Assembly: GCF_900099825.1 (NCBI RefSeq)
Contig: NZ_LT629693.1
Span: 3,855,001-3,919,000 of the forward strand
Origin: Bradyrhizobium ottawaense
Lineage (GTDB): Bacteria; Pseudomonadota; Alphaproteobacteria; Rhizobiales; Xanthobacteraceae
Direction: 5' to 3'
Length of the DNA: 64,000 nucleotides
Shown here: piece by piece, positions 36,513 to 45,268 of the stretch
How positions within the stretch are numbered: position 1 is the first letter of the stretch
Layout of the letters: each line of letters begins with the position of its first letter
Position numbers and translations under genes: made by a program
The notes under the pieces: generated by a model
Database searches by the model: none
What the model was told of the DNA's origin: nothing
What the model saw: the letters and a program-made list of their open reading frames with translations, nothing else

Positions 36513-36983
36513 ATGAACACCGCCACCATGCTCCGCGCCTTCTGCGATGCCGTCGAGCAGCGCAACGGCAAGGCGTTTGCGGAACTGTTCACGGAAGATG
36601 GCGTCTATCACGACGTGTTCTACGGCGCGTTCGCAGGGAGCGCCAAAATTGCCGAGTTGGTCGACGACTGGTTCTATCGCACCGCGACCGATTTTCGCTG
36701 GGACATGCACACGCCGGTCAGCGACGGCCACACGCTCTATGCGCGCTACACCTTCAGCTACCGCTCGACGCTGCCGGAAGCCGAGGGCGCCCGCGCGATG
36801 TTCGAGGGCGTCGCGATCATGAAATTGCGCGACGGCAAGATCACGGAATACCACGAGGTCGCCAACACCGCGCCCGCTTTCGTCGACATCAAGTTCGCAC
36901 CCGAGCGTATCGCGAAAATCATCGCCAGGCAGGGCGCCGCGCTGAAGGCGCGGCCGGAGATGAAGCGGCATCTGGTGGAGTGA
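36513..36983 (+). CDS. SnoaL/NTF2-like protein
   Basis: 156 residues; the ATG follows GGTGAGGAG. An NTF2-like cone fold is suggested by ATMLRAFCDAVEQRNGKAFAELFTEDGVYHD, then AELVDDWFYRT, DFRWDMHTPVSDGHTLYARYTF and a C-terminal YHEVANTAPAFVDIKFAPERI strand. Members include ketosteroid-isomerase-like enzymes and ligand-binding proteins; the function cannot be told from the sequence. It is followed by a family B palindrome. Confidence 0.83.
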   Translation: MNTATMLRAFCDAVEQRNGKAFAELFTEDGVYHDVFYGAFAGSAKIAELVDDWFYRTATDFRWDMHTPVSDGHTLYARYTFSYRSTLPEAEGARAMFEGVAIMKLRDGKITEYHEVANTAPAFVDIKFAPERIAKIIARQGAALKARPEMKRHLVE

Positions 36984-37009
36984 GCTTCATGCTCCAGCTT
37001 CCACGAACT

Positions 37010-37095
37010 CGTCATGCCCGGGCTTGTCCCGGGCATCCACGTTCTTCCTAACAACAAGCAAGACGTGGATGGCCGGGACAAGCCCGGCCATGACG
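37010..37095. repeat. Palindromic intergenic repeat, family B copy 2
   Basis: CGTCATGCCCGGGCTTGTCC and CATCCACG on the left are mirrored by ACGTGGATGGCCGGGACAAGC and CCATGACG on the right. Same design as the copy after gpmA at 899-990, with a similar ~20-base linker between the arms. It lies between the SnoaL-like gene and the convergent thioesterase. Confidence 0.88.
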
Positions 37096-37121
37096 AAGAA
37101 AACCTCGCGACGCGGACGCAA

Positions 37122-37918
37122 CTACGGCGGCGGCACATTCGTCATCGGCTTCTTCTGCGCCAGAGCCGCTACCGTCGAGGTGCCGATCGGGCCCTTCTCG
37201 TCATAGAGCCAGCATTCGCCGATCGCGATGCCCTCGCTGGCGTGGTGGTTCACCACGTCAAAGCCGATCCATCGCGTCACCGGCAGACGGTGCAGATACA
37301 GCGTGACGTCGCTGTTGATGTAGCCGAGGCCCTGGTCACCGGCATTGGCGAACGGGCTCGCAAAATCCGCGCCGGTTGCGACATGGACGAACGGCGACAT
37401 CGGTACGCCCTCGACCATCTCGCGGACCTCGCTCATCCACAGCCGCCGGGGGCCGCGCGAGCCCATCGCGCCGACAATGGGCCGCGTCGTCCATTTGCCG
37501 TTCATGCCTAACCGGGGGTCGGTCGGCGCCGGAATCGCGTCGGGCACGGCGCGTCTCAGTTCGCTGGCGACCAGACGTTGCCGGGCGCATTTTCCGTCCG
37601 GCGCAACAACTGGCAGGAGGCGCGCGCCATGCTGGTGCCGCCGGAAAGAAACTCGGCTTCCACCACCTTGACCCGCTTGCCGTCGCGGATGAGCTTGGTG
37701 GTGACTTCCACCGGCGTCTGGATGTTAGGCAGCCGAAACATGTCGACCGTCAGTCGCGCGGGTACGAATTCGTCGGAGCCGTGCTGCTCCTCGATCACGT
37801 GGGCCAACAGGCCGATGACGACGCGACCATGCATCGAGTTCGGGTCCCACGGACCGTTCGAGACTGGATTAGGGATGAAGGTGTCGCCGCGCTTGGCGAA
37901 GAAGGGTTGTTTTGTCAT
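37122..37918 (-). pseudogene. Acyl-CoA thioesterase (double-hotdog) interrupted in the middle
   Basis: Two consecutive minus-strand frames make up one TesB-like thioesterase. The first (37556-37918, 120 residues, MTKQPFFAKRGDTFIPNPV to NVWSPAN) is the N-terminal hotdog; the second (37122-37547, 141 residues, GTG start) is the C-terminal hotdog (RLGMNGKWTTRPI, SDVTLYLHRLPVTRWIGFDVVNHHASEG). The join reads AAC-TGA-GAC-GCG-CC-GTG-CCC: a TGA where a TGG (Trp) would be expected, and a change of frame within ten bases. Either the gene is broken, or the two halves are made separately (stop and GTG are eight bases apart) and assemble. A single chain of about 265 residues would be normal for the family. 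Confidence 0.7.
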
Positions 37919-37975
37919 GGCCGGGGAACATGACGGAAAGCGTGCAACGAAATCAAGGGTGATAGCTGTGCTGAT

Positions 37976-38074
37976 TCCTCATGGTGAGGAGGCGCTCTTG
38001 CGCCGTCTCGAACCATGAGGCCACAGACGGGCCTACATCCTTCGAGACGCGCTACGCGCTCCTCAGGATGAGGG
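37976..38074. repeat. Intergenic palindromic repeat overlapping the queG 3' end
   Basis: Left arm CCTCATGGTGAGGAGGCGC with CGTCTCGAACCATGAGG, right arm CATCCTTCGAGACGCGC and GCGCTCCTCAGGATGAGG. The right end overlaps the last codons and the stop of queG (38063). This is another repeat class of the kind common in Bradyrhizobium, and here it provides a stop codon. Confidence 0.8.
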
Positions 38075-39262
38075 TTGGCCGGTTGTGCACCACTCCAGAC
38101 GCACACTATCGTCGGTCTCGCTCGCGTCGGCGCGCTTCGCCAATGCGGCAAAGGCCTCCCGCGCCATCAGCTGCGACAGCGCCCACACCGCCGCGCCGCG
38201 GACCAGCGGGCTTGCGTCATTGAGCAGGCGCTCGGCCTCTGATGCCAGTGACGCATCGTCGGCGTTGCCGATCGCGATCAGCACGTTGCGGATGAAGCGG
38301 TCGCGGCCGATGCGCTTGACCGGCGATTTGGCAAACAGGGCGCGGAACGCGGCATCGTCGAGTCGGACCAGTTCTGCAAGCAGCGGCGCGCGCAATTCCG
38401 CGCGCGCGGCAAGTTTTGCTTCGCGGCCCGCTTGCGCGAACTTGTTCCACGGGCACACCGCGAGACAATCGTCGCAACCATAAATGCGGTTGCCGATGGC
38501 TTTGCGAAACTCGTGCGGGATCGGTCCCTTGTTCTCGATCGTGAGATAGGAAATGCAGCGCCGCGCATCGAGCTTGTAGGGCGCCGGAAACGCCGCGGTC
38601 GGACAGATCTCCTGGCAGGCGTTGCACGAGCCGCAGTGATCGCCGTCAGCCTGGTCGCGCGGCAGGTCGGCTGCGGTGTAGATCGCGCCGAGGAACAGCC
38701 ATGAGCCGAATTCGCGCGAGACCAGATTGGTGTGCTTGCCTTGCCAGCCCAGTCCCGCCGCCTGCGCCAGCGGCTTTTCCATCACGGCGGCGGTATCGAC
38801 GAAGACTTTCAGCTCCTCGCCCGATTCGGTAGCAAACCATCGCGCCAGCGCCTTCAGGCGCTTCTTGACGACGTCGTGATAATCGTCGCCCTGGGCGTAG
38901 ACCGAGATCGTGCCGTGGCTGCGCCTTGCGAGCATCTCAAGCGGATTTTCATCCGGTCCGTAGTTGACGCCGAGCATGATGATCGAGCGGACGCCGGGCC
39001 ACAACGCCTGCGGATCCATTCGCCGTTCGGGATTGGCCGCCAGCCAGTCCATGTCGCCGTGCGCGCCGGCCTCGAGGAATTCGCGAAAGTATTTTCCGGC
39101 CCCTGCGATCGCATCCGGATCGGTGACGCCGATGCAATCGAAGCCCAAAGCGCGGGCTTCTCGCGCCAGCGCGGCTTTCAGTTCCGTGCTGGAACCCCTG
39201 GCGTTGCCGTTCAGAAGTCGAGGTCCACGTAGGTCCGCGACGCCGGCACCCCCGCCAGCCAT
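38063..39262 (-). CDS. queG: Epoxyqueuosine reductase
   Basis: About 399 residues from the ATG at 39262. QueG reduces epoxyqueuosine to queuosine in tRNA using a cobalamin and two [4Fe-4S] clusters. The cluster motifs are intact: [12 protein letters not shown] and [40 protein letters not shown] holds the catalytic Asp region, and the C-terminal ~70 residues are HEAT-like. The start is unclear: homology begins near [18 protein letters not shown], but the only ATG upstream in frame overlaps the end of gst by about 50 bases; a CTG near 39216 is the alternative. The last residues and stop come from a repeat. Confidence 0.92.
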   Translation of the reverse strand: MAGGGAGVADLRGPRLLNGNARGSSTELKAALAREARALGFDCIGVTDPDAIAGAGKYFREFLEAGAHGDMDWLAANPERRMDPQALWPGVRSIIMLGVNYGPDENPLEMLARRSHGTISVYAQGDDYHDVVKKRLKALARWFATESGEELKVFVDTAAVMEKPLAQAAGLGWQGKHTNLVSREFGSWLFLGAIYTAADLPRDQADGDHCGSCNACQEICPTAAFPAPYKLDARRCISYLTIENKGPIPHEFRKAIGNRIYGCDDCLAVCPWNKFAQAGREAKLAARAELRAPLLAELVRLDDAAFRALFAKSPVKRIGRDRFIRNVLIAIGNADDASLASEAERLLNDASPLVRGAAVWALSQLMAREAFAALAKRADASETDDSVRLEWCTTGQPSS

Positions 39263-39903
39263 TCGCTCAGCAGCGGGCGGAACGACGGGCGGGATTTCAC
39301 CCGCGCGTACCACGCCTTTGCCGCGTCGTCCTCGCTCCATGGCACGTCGCCCAGATAATCGATCGCCGAAAGATGCGCCGCGGCGGCGAGGTCCGCATAG
39401 GTCAGCCGGTCGCCGGCGAGAAAGTTCCGCGTCTGCGCCAGCCAGCCGATATAGGCCAGATGATAGCGCACATTGACCTTGGCCGCGCGGATCACGTCGG
39501 TCGCGGGCGCGCCGCCGCCGTTCTCCTCGCTCATGAAGCGCTTGTAGATGCGCTCGGTCACCAGCGGGTTGGAGGCCTCCTCGAAGAACTTGTCGTTGAA
39601 CCACGCCATCAGCCGGCGCACCTCGATGCGTTCGCCCATCGACGTCGGCAGCAGCCGCCGCTCGTCGGCATCCGCGCCGTGAACCTCGTCGAGATATTCG
39701 GCGATGATGCCGGCGCCGGGAATTGGCGGCCGGCCTTCGGCGATCATGACCGGCGTGTGACCCGCCGGATTGAGCGCGAGGAACGCCTCGCGTCGCTCCC
39801 AGGGCCGTTCTTCCACCAGGCGCAGATCGAGGCCGTGTTCGCCGAGGATCAGGCGAATGAAGCGCGAGTGCGGACAGAACGGATGATGAAACAGCGTGTA
39901 CAT
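39211..39903 (-). CDS. Glutathione S-transferase family protein
   Basis: 230 residues. The N-terminal thioredoxin-fold domain begins [20 protein letters not shown] (CPHS in place of the usual Ser/Tyr/Cys site) and includes [29 protein letters not shown]; the C-terminal helical domain has [24 protein letters not shown]. Members conjugate glutathione to electrophiles or act as thiol transferases. Its 3' end overlaps queG, so the two are probably co-transcribed; that does not indicate a shared function. Confidence 0.9.
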   Translation of the reverse strand: MYTLFHHPFCPHSRFIRLILGEHGLDLRLVEERPWERREAFLALNPAGHTPVMIAEGRPPIPGAGIIAEYLDEVHGADADERRLLPTSMGERIEVRRLMAWFNDKFFEEASNPLVTERIYKRFMSEENGGGAPATDVIRAAKVNVRYHLAYIGWLAQTRNFLAGDRLTYADLAAAAHLSAIDYLGDVPWSEDDAAKAWYARVKSRPSFRPLLSEWLAGVPASRTYVDLDF

Positions 39904-40085
39904 GCAGTCCTTGGTAGCTGCGCGGCGCTTTACGAAGCCTCAACCGGGCCGCCGCGGTGCGAATCCGGACGCTATAGCCCAGCAGAGGCGTGAGGCAACC
40001 TGTGTTTTGGCGTTTTTTTGCGATTGCGAGAGCCGAGCGAATAAGCGAGAAGAGCCCGGCTTTTGCAGCAAAAATGGACCACATC

Positions 40086-40892
40086 ATGATGTCTGATGCA
40101 GTACGGGCGGTGATTCTCGGCATCGTCGAGGGCATCACGGAATTTCTGCCGGTTTCCTCGACCGGCCATATGCTGCTGGTGCAGCGCTTCTTCGGCCTTG
40201 GCGAGGGCAATTTCTGGAACAGCTTTGTCGTGCTGATTCAGCTCGGCGCGATTCTCGCGATCGTCGTGCTCTACTTCGCCAAATTGTGGCGGGTCGCGCT
40301 CGGCATGTTCTCGAACCCGGACGACCGCCGGTTCGTGATCGGCGTGCTGGTAGCGTTCCTGCCCGCGGTTGTCATCGGCCTGATCGCCGGCAAATACATC
40401 AAGGAATTTCTCTTCAATCCGTGGGTGGTGTGCTTCTCGCTGATCGTCGGCGGTGCGATCCTGATGTGGGTCGATCAGCTCGATCTCAATCCGCACGAGG
40501 ACGACGCCACCAAGTTTCCCCTGCTGATGTATCTGTGGATCGGCATCGCGCAGTGCCTCGCCATGATTCCCGGCGTGTCGCGCTCCGGCGCCAGCATCGT
40601 GGCGGCGATGTTGCTGGGTGCAGAAAAGCGCGCGGCGGCGGAGTTTTCGTTCTTTCTGGCGATTCCGACCATGGTCGGCGCCTTCGCCTATGATTTCTAC
40701 AAGAACCGCGGCGAGATGACGACCGATCACCTCGGCATCATCGCGATCGGATTCGTGGTCTCGTTCATCACGGCGATGATCGTGGTGAGGAGCTTCCTGA
40801 ACTACGTCACCCGCCACGGCTTTACGTTCTTCGCCTGGTGGCGCGTCATCGTCGGCACGCTCGGCCTGATCGCGCTGGCGCTGGGGAAGTAG
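40086..40892 (+). CDS. uppP: Undecaprenyl-diphosphatase (bacitracin resistance)
   Basis: 268 residues from the ATG at 40086; ATGs at 40074 and 40089 are close alternatives. This integral membrane enzyme dephosphorylates undecaprenyl pyrophosphate to recycle the lipid carrier of peptidoglycan and LPS. The catalytic blocks are intact: [20 protein letters not shown] and [19 protein letters not shown], with [13 protein letters not shown] between. Hydrophobic segments fit the seven-helix UppP fold. The A/T-rich region between it and gst is divergent and holds its promoter. Confidence 0.94.
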   Translation: MMSDAVRAVILGIVEGITEFLPVSSTGHMLLVQRFFGLGEGNFWNSFVVLIQLGAILAIVVLYFAKLWRVALGMFSNPDDRRFVIGVLVAFLPAVVIGLIAGKYIKEFLFNPWVVCFSLIVGGAILMWVDQLDLNPHEDDATKFPLLMYLWIGIAQCLAMIPGVSRSGASIVAAMLLGAEKRAAAEFSFFLAIPTMVGAFAYDFYKNRGEMTTDHLGIIAIGFVVSFITAMIVVRSFLNYVTRHGFTFFAWWRVIVGTLGLIALALGK

Positions 40893-40904
40893 GAAGTAAT
40901 TTGC

Positions 40905-41014
40905 ACGGAAGCCGTAGGATGGGCAAAGGCGCCTTTGCGCTATGCCCACCATCTATCGATTTAATTCGGGCTCCAAATGGTGGGCACGCTTCGCTTTGCC
41001 CACCCTACTGGGGA
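40905..41014. repeat. Inverted repeat after uppP
   Basis: Two arms of an imperfect palindrome: GTAGGATGGGCAAAGGCGCC with CTATGCCCACCAT on the left, ATGGTGGGCACGCTTCGC and TTTGCCCACCCTAC on the right, with an A/T-rich ATCGATTTAATTC centre. It lies between convergent uppP and the NDUFA9-like gene and may terminate both. Confidence 0.85.
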
Positions 41015-41022
41015 AGTAGGGC

Positions 41023-42003
41023 TTACGCGCCGTTGCGCTGAAACTGCCCGGCGGCGCGGAAGCGCCAGAGATATTGCGGGGCGATCGCTTCCATCGAATC
41101 CGGCGCGATGCCGAGCCCTTCCAGCGTCAGGCTGGCTGCCTTCGCGGCATCCGACACCACGTTGTCGGACCGCAACAGCTCGACCTGGTCCGGCGTCAGC
41201 TTCAGCGCGCCGGGCGCGAACTGCAGGAACAGCGCCTGCAGCTTGGCGAGGCCGAACGGCAGCGGAATCAGCATGCGGTTGCGTTCGGTGATGGCGAGGA
41301 TGATTTCCATGATCTCGCGCATGGTCAGCACTTCCGGCCCGCCGAGCTCGTAGGTCGCGCCAGCCCTGGCCTTGCCGTCGACGGCTTCCGCCACCGCGGT
41401 CGCGACATCGCCGACATAGACCGGCTGCATCCGGGTCGCGCCACCGCCGATCAGCGGCAGCATGGGAGATATGCGCGCCAACGCGGCAAAGCGGTTGGTG
41501 AATTGGTCCTCGGGGCCGAACACCACCGAGGGTCGCAGGATGGTGGCCGAAGGCACCGCCGCCAGCACGGCCTGTTCGCCGGCCGCCTTGGAGCGGGAAT
41601 AGGCCGACAGCGAGTTCTCGTGGGCGCCGATCGCGGAGACATGCACCATCCGCGCGCCTGCGGCCGCGGCCGCCCGGGCGACGGTCTCGGCGCCCTTGGC
41701 CTGCACCGCGTCAAACGATTGCGCGCCACTTGCAGCCAGGATGCCGACCAGGTTGATGGCGATGTGGGAATCGCGCATCGCCGCCTCTACCGAGGCCGGA
41801 TAGCGCAGATTGGCCTGCACGGCGTGGATCTGGCCGACCCGGCCGAGGGGCTGCAGGTAGCCCGCCAGTTCGGGCCGCCGCACCGCCACCCGGATGCGGA
41901 AACCGCGCTTGGCCAGGGCCCGGACCACGTTTCGCCCCAGAAAGCCCGATCCGCCGAAAACCGTGACGAGCGTTTCCTGGTTCGATGCCAAGTCCGATGC
42001 CAT
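41023..42003 (-). CDS. NDUFA9-like NAD(P)-binding epimerase-family protein
   Basis: 326 residues from the ATG at 42003. The Rossmann opening LVTVFGGSGFLGRNVVRALAKRGF and the following HIAINLVGILAASGAQSFDAVQAKGAETVA block match the atypical short-chain dehydrogenases related to the NDUFA9 subunit of mitochondrial complex I. Alphaproteobacterial members are thought to help quinone or complex I biogenesis; the usual catalytic YxxxK is not evident (AYSRSKAAGEQAV has a Ser-rich version). A repeat is downstream and tRNA-Leu is divergent. Confidence 0.88.
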   Translation of the reverse strand: MASDLASNQETLVTVFGGSGFLGRNVVRALAKRGFRIRVAVRRPELAGYLQPLGRVGQIHAVQANLRYPASVEAAMRDSHIAINLVGILAASGAQSFDAVQAKGAETVARAAAAAGARMVHVSAIGAHENSLSAYSRSKAAGEQAVLAAVPSATILRPSVVFGPEDQFTNRFAALARISPMLPLIGGGATRMQPVYVGDVATAVAEAVDGKARAGATYELGGPEVLTMREIMEIILAITERNRMLIPLPFGLAKLQALFLQFAPGALKLTPDQVELLRSDNVVSDAAKAASLTLEGLGIAPDSMEAIAPQYLWRFRAAGQFQRNGA

Positions 42004-42151
42004 AGGGTCCATTCCTGCGGGTCAAATTCGAGAGATCGCTGGGGTAGTTAGCGGATTCGCGATACGCCAACCCGCCGCCGCTGTACAGCGTATTTGGAAT
42101 GCATTGAAGCAATTTGACAAGCGCGTAACCGGTCCTTACTAACCCGCCCGG

Positions 42152-42238
<87 letters not shown>

Positions 42239-42321
42239 TTTGCCCATGCCCAAAAATCGTTGTGATCCGGCTTGGCGTGATGCGCCGAGCCGCGCTCGCG
42301 CGTGCGCCAAGGGCATCGCGG

Positions 42322-42579
42322 CTAACCCGCGGCCTCCGGATCGGAGCCCGAGCCGCCCTGGGTGTGCCCGTCCGGGCCGCGGCTGAACACGCCGTAATTG
42401 CTCGATTTCATCCCGCCGCCGCCATTGCTGGTGCCGTGAACGGTCAGCCCCAGCTTCAACAGTTCGCGAACGGCCGCCGCGCGCGTCGGCATCCGGTGCT
42501 TGAAGCGAAAATCGTCGAGCGCCGAGAGTTCTTCCGGAGAGAGCATCACCTGCAGTCGTTCGTCGCGAAGGTCAGCCAT
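42322..42579 (-). CDS. Ribbon-helix-helix protein with disordered tail
   Basis: 85 residues from the ATG at 42579; an ATG at 42603 is possible but less family-like. The first 45 residues, MADLRDERLQVMLSPEELSALDDFRFKHRMPTRAAAVRELLKLG, look like an RHH/CopG-type DNA-binding fold. The rest is a Gly/Ser tail (GTSNGGGGMKSSNYGVFSRG). No toxin gene is adjacent, so it is more likely a free-standing regulator than an antitoxin. A perfect inverted repeat upstream may be its operator. Confidence 0.78.
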   Translation of the reverse strand: MADLRDERLQVMLSPEELSALDDFRFKHRMPTRAAAVRELLKLGLTVHGTSNGGGGMKSSNYGVFSRGPDGHTQGGSGSDPEAAG

Positions 42580-42602
42580 CGGAAACACCCAAGTTGAGAT
42601 CA

Positions 42603-42619
42603 TTGAGTAGTTTACTCAA
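42603..42619. promoter_or_regulatory. Inverted repeat upstream of the RHH gene (candidate operator)
   Basis: TTGAGTA-GTT-TACTCAA, a perfect 7-bp inverted repeat 24 bases before the chosen RHH start. RHH dimers bind short palindromes of this size, so autoregulation is plausible. A half-site-like TTGAGATCATTGAG extends it on the gene side. Confidence 0.55.
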
Positions 42620-42752
42620 CGTCCGCCCTTGGCGCCGGTTCCGCAAAAGCAGATTCAGCCGCCAAATTAGCTAAATACTATAGTAAAAACAATAACTTAA
42701 GTGTTGATTCGGGGTTAACGCGGGCGCATATTTGGAGGCGAGGAGCCAGCCC

Positions 42753-42911
42753 ATGACCATGACAGAGACCGTCAAGTTGCCACGCAAGCTTTCCGAAGAG
42801 GCCAATCAGCGACCGCCGCTGCGACCGAGCCACGCGGACGTCATCAAAAATCTCGAACGCTGGGCCAACAGCGCAGGCTTGCAGCCGCCGAAACTGGAAG
42901 CGCAAAAATGA
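42753..42911 (+). CDS. Small hypothetical protein, 52 residues
   Basis: A short plus-strand gene with a good ribosome site (GGAGGCGAGGAG before the ATG at 42753). The peptide begins MTMTETVKLPRKLSEEANQR, contains HADVIKNLERWANSAGLQPP and ends KLEAQK; it is mostly helical and charged, without a signal or membrane segment. A/T-rich sequence at 42660-42715 could be its promoter. Small proteins of this type are seen in Bradyrhizobium; function unknown. Confidence 0.6.
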   Translation: MTMTETVKLPRKLSEEANQRPPLRPSHADVIKNLERWANSAGLQPPKLEAQK

Positions 42912-42954
42912 ATCACGACGGCGGGCGCGTCTCGCCGCCGCAGAACGATTCGCC

Positions 42955-44220
42955 TCAGACGAATCGCCGGCCGGCCCGTTGGGCCACGGACTTCTGCACG
43001 AAGTACATTCCGACCAGCGAAACGGTCGCCGTTGCGACGACGATGTATCCCAGCCAGTCGAAATGCCGGAGCGAACCATCGGCATTTTCCGCGATGATCG
43101 CCGCCGCCAGCACGGAGCCGAGTCCGCCCGAGAGTTGTTGCAGCGAAGCGCTGACGGCGCTGAAGGAACCGCGCTGACTGGGGTCGGGGATCGCCGAAAT
43201 CAGCGCCTGCGACGGGATCATGCGCGAAAAGATGCCGACGAACATCAGCACGTTGACCACAATGGCTGTCGTCAACGAGACCTGACCGAGATGCGTGTAG
43301 ATCAGCACCATGACAACAGACATCGCGCTGCCGAACACGAAGGTCGGAAACTTTCCGAACGCATCGCTGGCACGCCCCACCAGAGGCCCCGTGACAATGC
43401 TGAACAGGCCCGAGACCAGATAGATCGTCGGCAGATGCAGGATGTCGATGCCGAGATTGTGCACGGTGTAGGCACTGCCGAACGGCATCAGCATGTAGCC
43501 GCCGGTCGCCAGCAACGTCGTCACCAGGAACGCCATCGTGTAACGGGTTTGCGTGACCGTCGCGATCAGGTGCCGGAACGCGGTGCCTTCCTGCTTGAGC
43601 AGCAGATGGGCGTTGACGGGCTTCATCAGCAGCACGACCGCAGCCATCGCGGCGATCGACAACACGATGAGCGCCGCGAAAGAGACGTGCCAGTTCCAGT
43701 GGTTGGAAAGAAACAGGCCGGCCGGAATTCCGAGCACCTGACTGGCGGCGAATGCGGTTTGAACAAAGCCCATCACGCGACCGCGCTGCTGCAGCGAAAA
43801 CAGGTCGGTGGTGATTGCGAGCACGACCGAGCCGATCACGCCGCCGAACAATCCGGTTACGATTCGACCCAGCAACAACACGTGGTAGTTCGGCGCGAGC
43901 GCGCACAACGCCGTCCCGAGGGTGAAGCCGACATAGAAAAACAGCAGCAGGCGCTTGCGGTCGAAACGATCGGCAAATCCTGCGCTGAGGATGCCTGAGA
44001 TTCCGGCGCTGAACGCATAGGCCGAGACTGCCACGCCGAACTGTCCGGCGGTGATATCGAGCGCCGGCATGATGATGGCGCCGAGCGGCGACATGATCGT
44101 GAAGTCGAGAATCACGGTGAACTGGACGAACGCCAGCAGCGCGACCAGCAGCGACTGGTAGCGCGTGAACCCGCGATCCAACGGCGGTTGATCGGCAATC
44201 TGTTCGTTCATGACGTCCAT
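42955..44220 (-). CDS. MFS transporter (DHA1-like)
   Basis: 421 residues with 12 predicted helices. Signature loops include SAGFADRFDRKRLLLFFYVGFTLGTALC (motif A region) and LFGGVIGSVVLAITTDLFSLQQRGRVMGFVQTAFAASQ. It opens with a short cytosolic stretch and the helix FTRYQSLLVALLAFVQFTVILDFTIM. It is likely a drug or metabolite:H+ antiporter. The neighbouring genes give no clue to the substrate, and there is no operon partner. An ATG at 44211 could be the start instead. Confidence 0.88.
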   Translation of the reverse strand: MDVMNEQIADQPPLDRGFTRYQSLLVALLAFVQFTVILDFTIMSPLGAIIMPALDITAGQFGVAVSAYAFSAGISGILSAGFADRFDRKRLLLFFYVGFTLGTALCALAPNYHVLLLGRIVTGLFGGVIGSVVLAITTDLFSLQQRGRVMGFVQTAFAASQVLGIPAGLFLSNHWNWHVSFAALIVLSIAAMAAVVLLMKPVNAHLLLKQEGTAFRHLIATVTQTRYTMAFLVTTLLATGGYMLMPFGSAYTVHNLGIDILHLPTIYLVSGLFSIVTGPLVGRASDAFGKFPTFVFGSAMSVVMVLIYTHLGQVSLTTAIVVNVLMFVGIFSRMIPSQALISAIPDPSQRGSFSAVSASLQQLSGGLGSVLAAAIIAENADGSLRHFDWLGYIVVATATVSLVGMYFVQKSVAQRAGRRFV

Positions 44221-44352
44221 TCATGCAGGGGAAAGCGGGTTGCGCGTTCAAGCAGCGCGGCGTCGCCGGATCAAGCGATTATCGATGCACCGATACGCCC
44301 GGGGATCACATAAAAGTGCTTCCGGACTATGTCGGTGACTCGGTGAGCAATC

Positions 44353-45108
44353 CTATCGTGCCTTGGCCTTCGGGCCGCCGTCGACCGGCTTGGCCCTGAT
44401 GCGCATGCGGTCGCCGGAAACCTTCTCGATCTCGAAAGCGTCGGTTTTTCGCACGAGATCGCTGAGCTTGCTCGAGCCGTAGGTCCGCGCGTCAAAGTCC
44501 GAGAACAGATTCGAAATCTGCTCGCCCACCGTGCCGAGCAGGACCCAGCCATCTTCGCTCTCGATTTGCGAAATGGCTTTTTGCAGGATCGGGATCGCGG
44601 CGCTTGGCGGCTCCAACGAGCTCGGCTTCGCGGTAGCGTTCGCGCCGCTACTCGCGGCCCTCGGCACCAGGTTCTCGGTGTAGATGAACCGGCGGCAGGC
44701 CTGCCGGAAACTTTCCGGCGTCTTCTGCGCGCCAAAACCGTAGACGTCGGCGCCCTGCTCGCGGAGGCGCGAAGCAAGGCGGGTAAAATCGCTGTCGGAA
44801 GATACCAGGCAGAAGCCGTCGAACCTTCCGCTGTGCAGCAGGTCCATCGCATCGATGACGAGAGCGATATCGGACGCGTTCTTGCCCTTGGTGTAGGCGA
44901 ACTGCTGGTACGGATCGATCGCGTATTTCTGCAGGATATCGGACCAGGATTTGAGCTGAGGCGTTGAAAAGTCGCCATAGATGCGGCGCACGCTGGCCTC
45001 GCCGAACTTCGCCACCTCTTCGAACAGCCCGCCGGCGATCTGCGGCGAGGTGTTGTCGGCGTCGATAAGCACGGCAAAACGGGGCAGTCGTTGCTGTTCG
45101 GCTTTCAC
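44353..45108 (-). CDS. NYN-domain (PIN-like nuclease) protein with OST-HTH/LOTUS domain
   Basis: 251 residues from a GTG at 45108. The NYN core reads RFAVLIDADNTSPQIAGGLFEEVAKFG, then NASDIALVIDAMDLLHSGRFDGFCLVSSDSDF and ADVYGFGAQKTPESFRQACRRFIY; the acidic residues in DADN, DALVIDAMD-type and SSDSDF positions fit the metal site of the PIN-like nuclease superfamily. Residues ~165-250 (AIPILQKAISQIESEDGWVLLGTVGEQIS) match an OST-HTH/LOTUS RNA-binding domain. Likely an RNA-processing or decay nuclease of the DUF88/LabA type. It is divergent from nrnC. Confidence 0.88.
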   Translation of the reverse strand: MKAEQQRLPRFAVLIDADNTSPQIAGGLFEEVAKFGEASVRRIYGDFSTPQLKSWSDILQKYAIDPYQQFAYTKGKNASDIALVIDAMDLLHSGRFDGFCLVSSDSDFTRLASRLREQGADVYGFGAQKTPESFRQACRRFIYTENLVPRAASSGANATAKPSSLEPPSAAIPILQKAISQIESEDGWVLLGTVGEQISNLFSDFDARTYGSSKLSDLVRKTDAFEIEKVSGDRMRIRAKPVDGGPKAKAR

Positions 45109-45268
45109 AGGGCACCCCCGGTTGTGGCGACGGGCGATCGATACTGACGCGATTCCACCTGTTCTGGAAAGGCCCAGAAAATACGCGTTTGGCACGCCGC
45201 GCCCCTCGTTTGTTGGCGATTTCGACGTTAGTTTAGGCCCTCATCGATTCGAAGAGGTTCTGAACGTA

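Noticed and set aside
42322..42579. RHH gene as the antitoxin of a toxin-antitoxin pair
   Set aside because: No toxin-like gene lies next to it on either side; upstream is only the unrelated 52-residue gene on the other strand.
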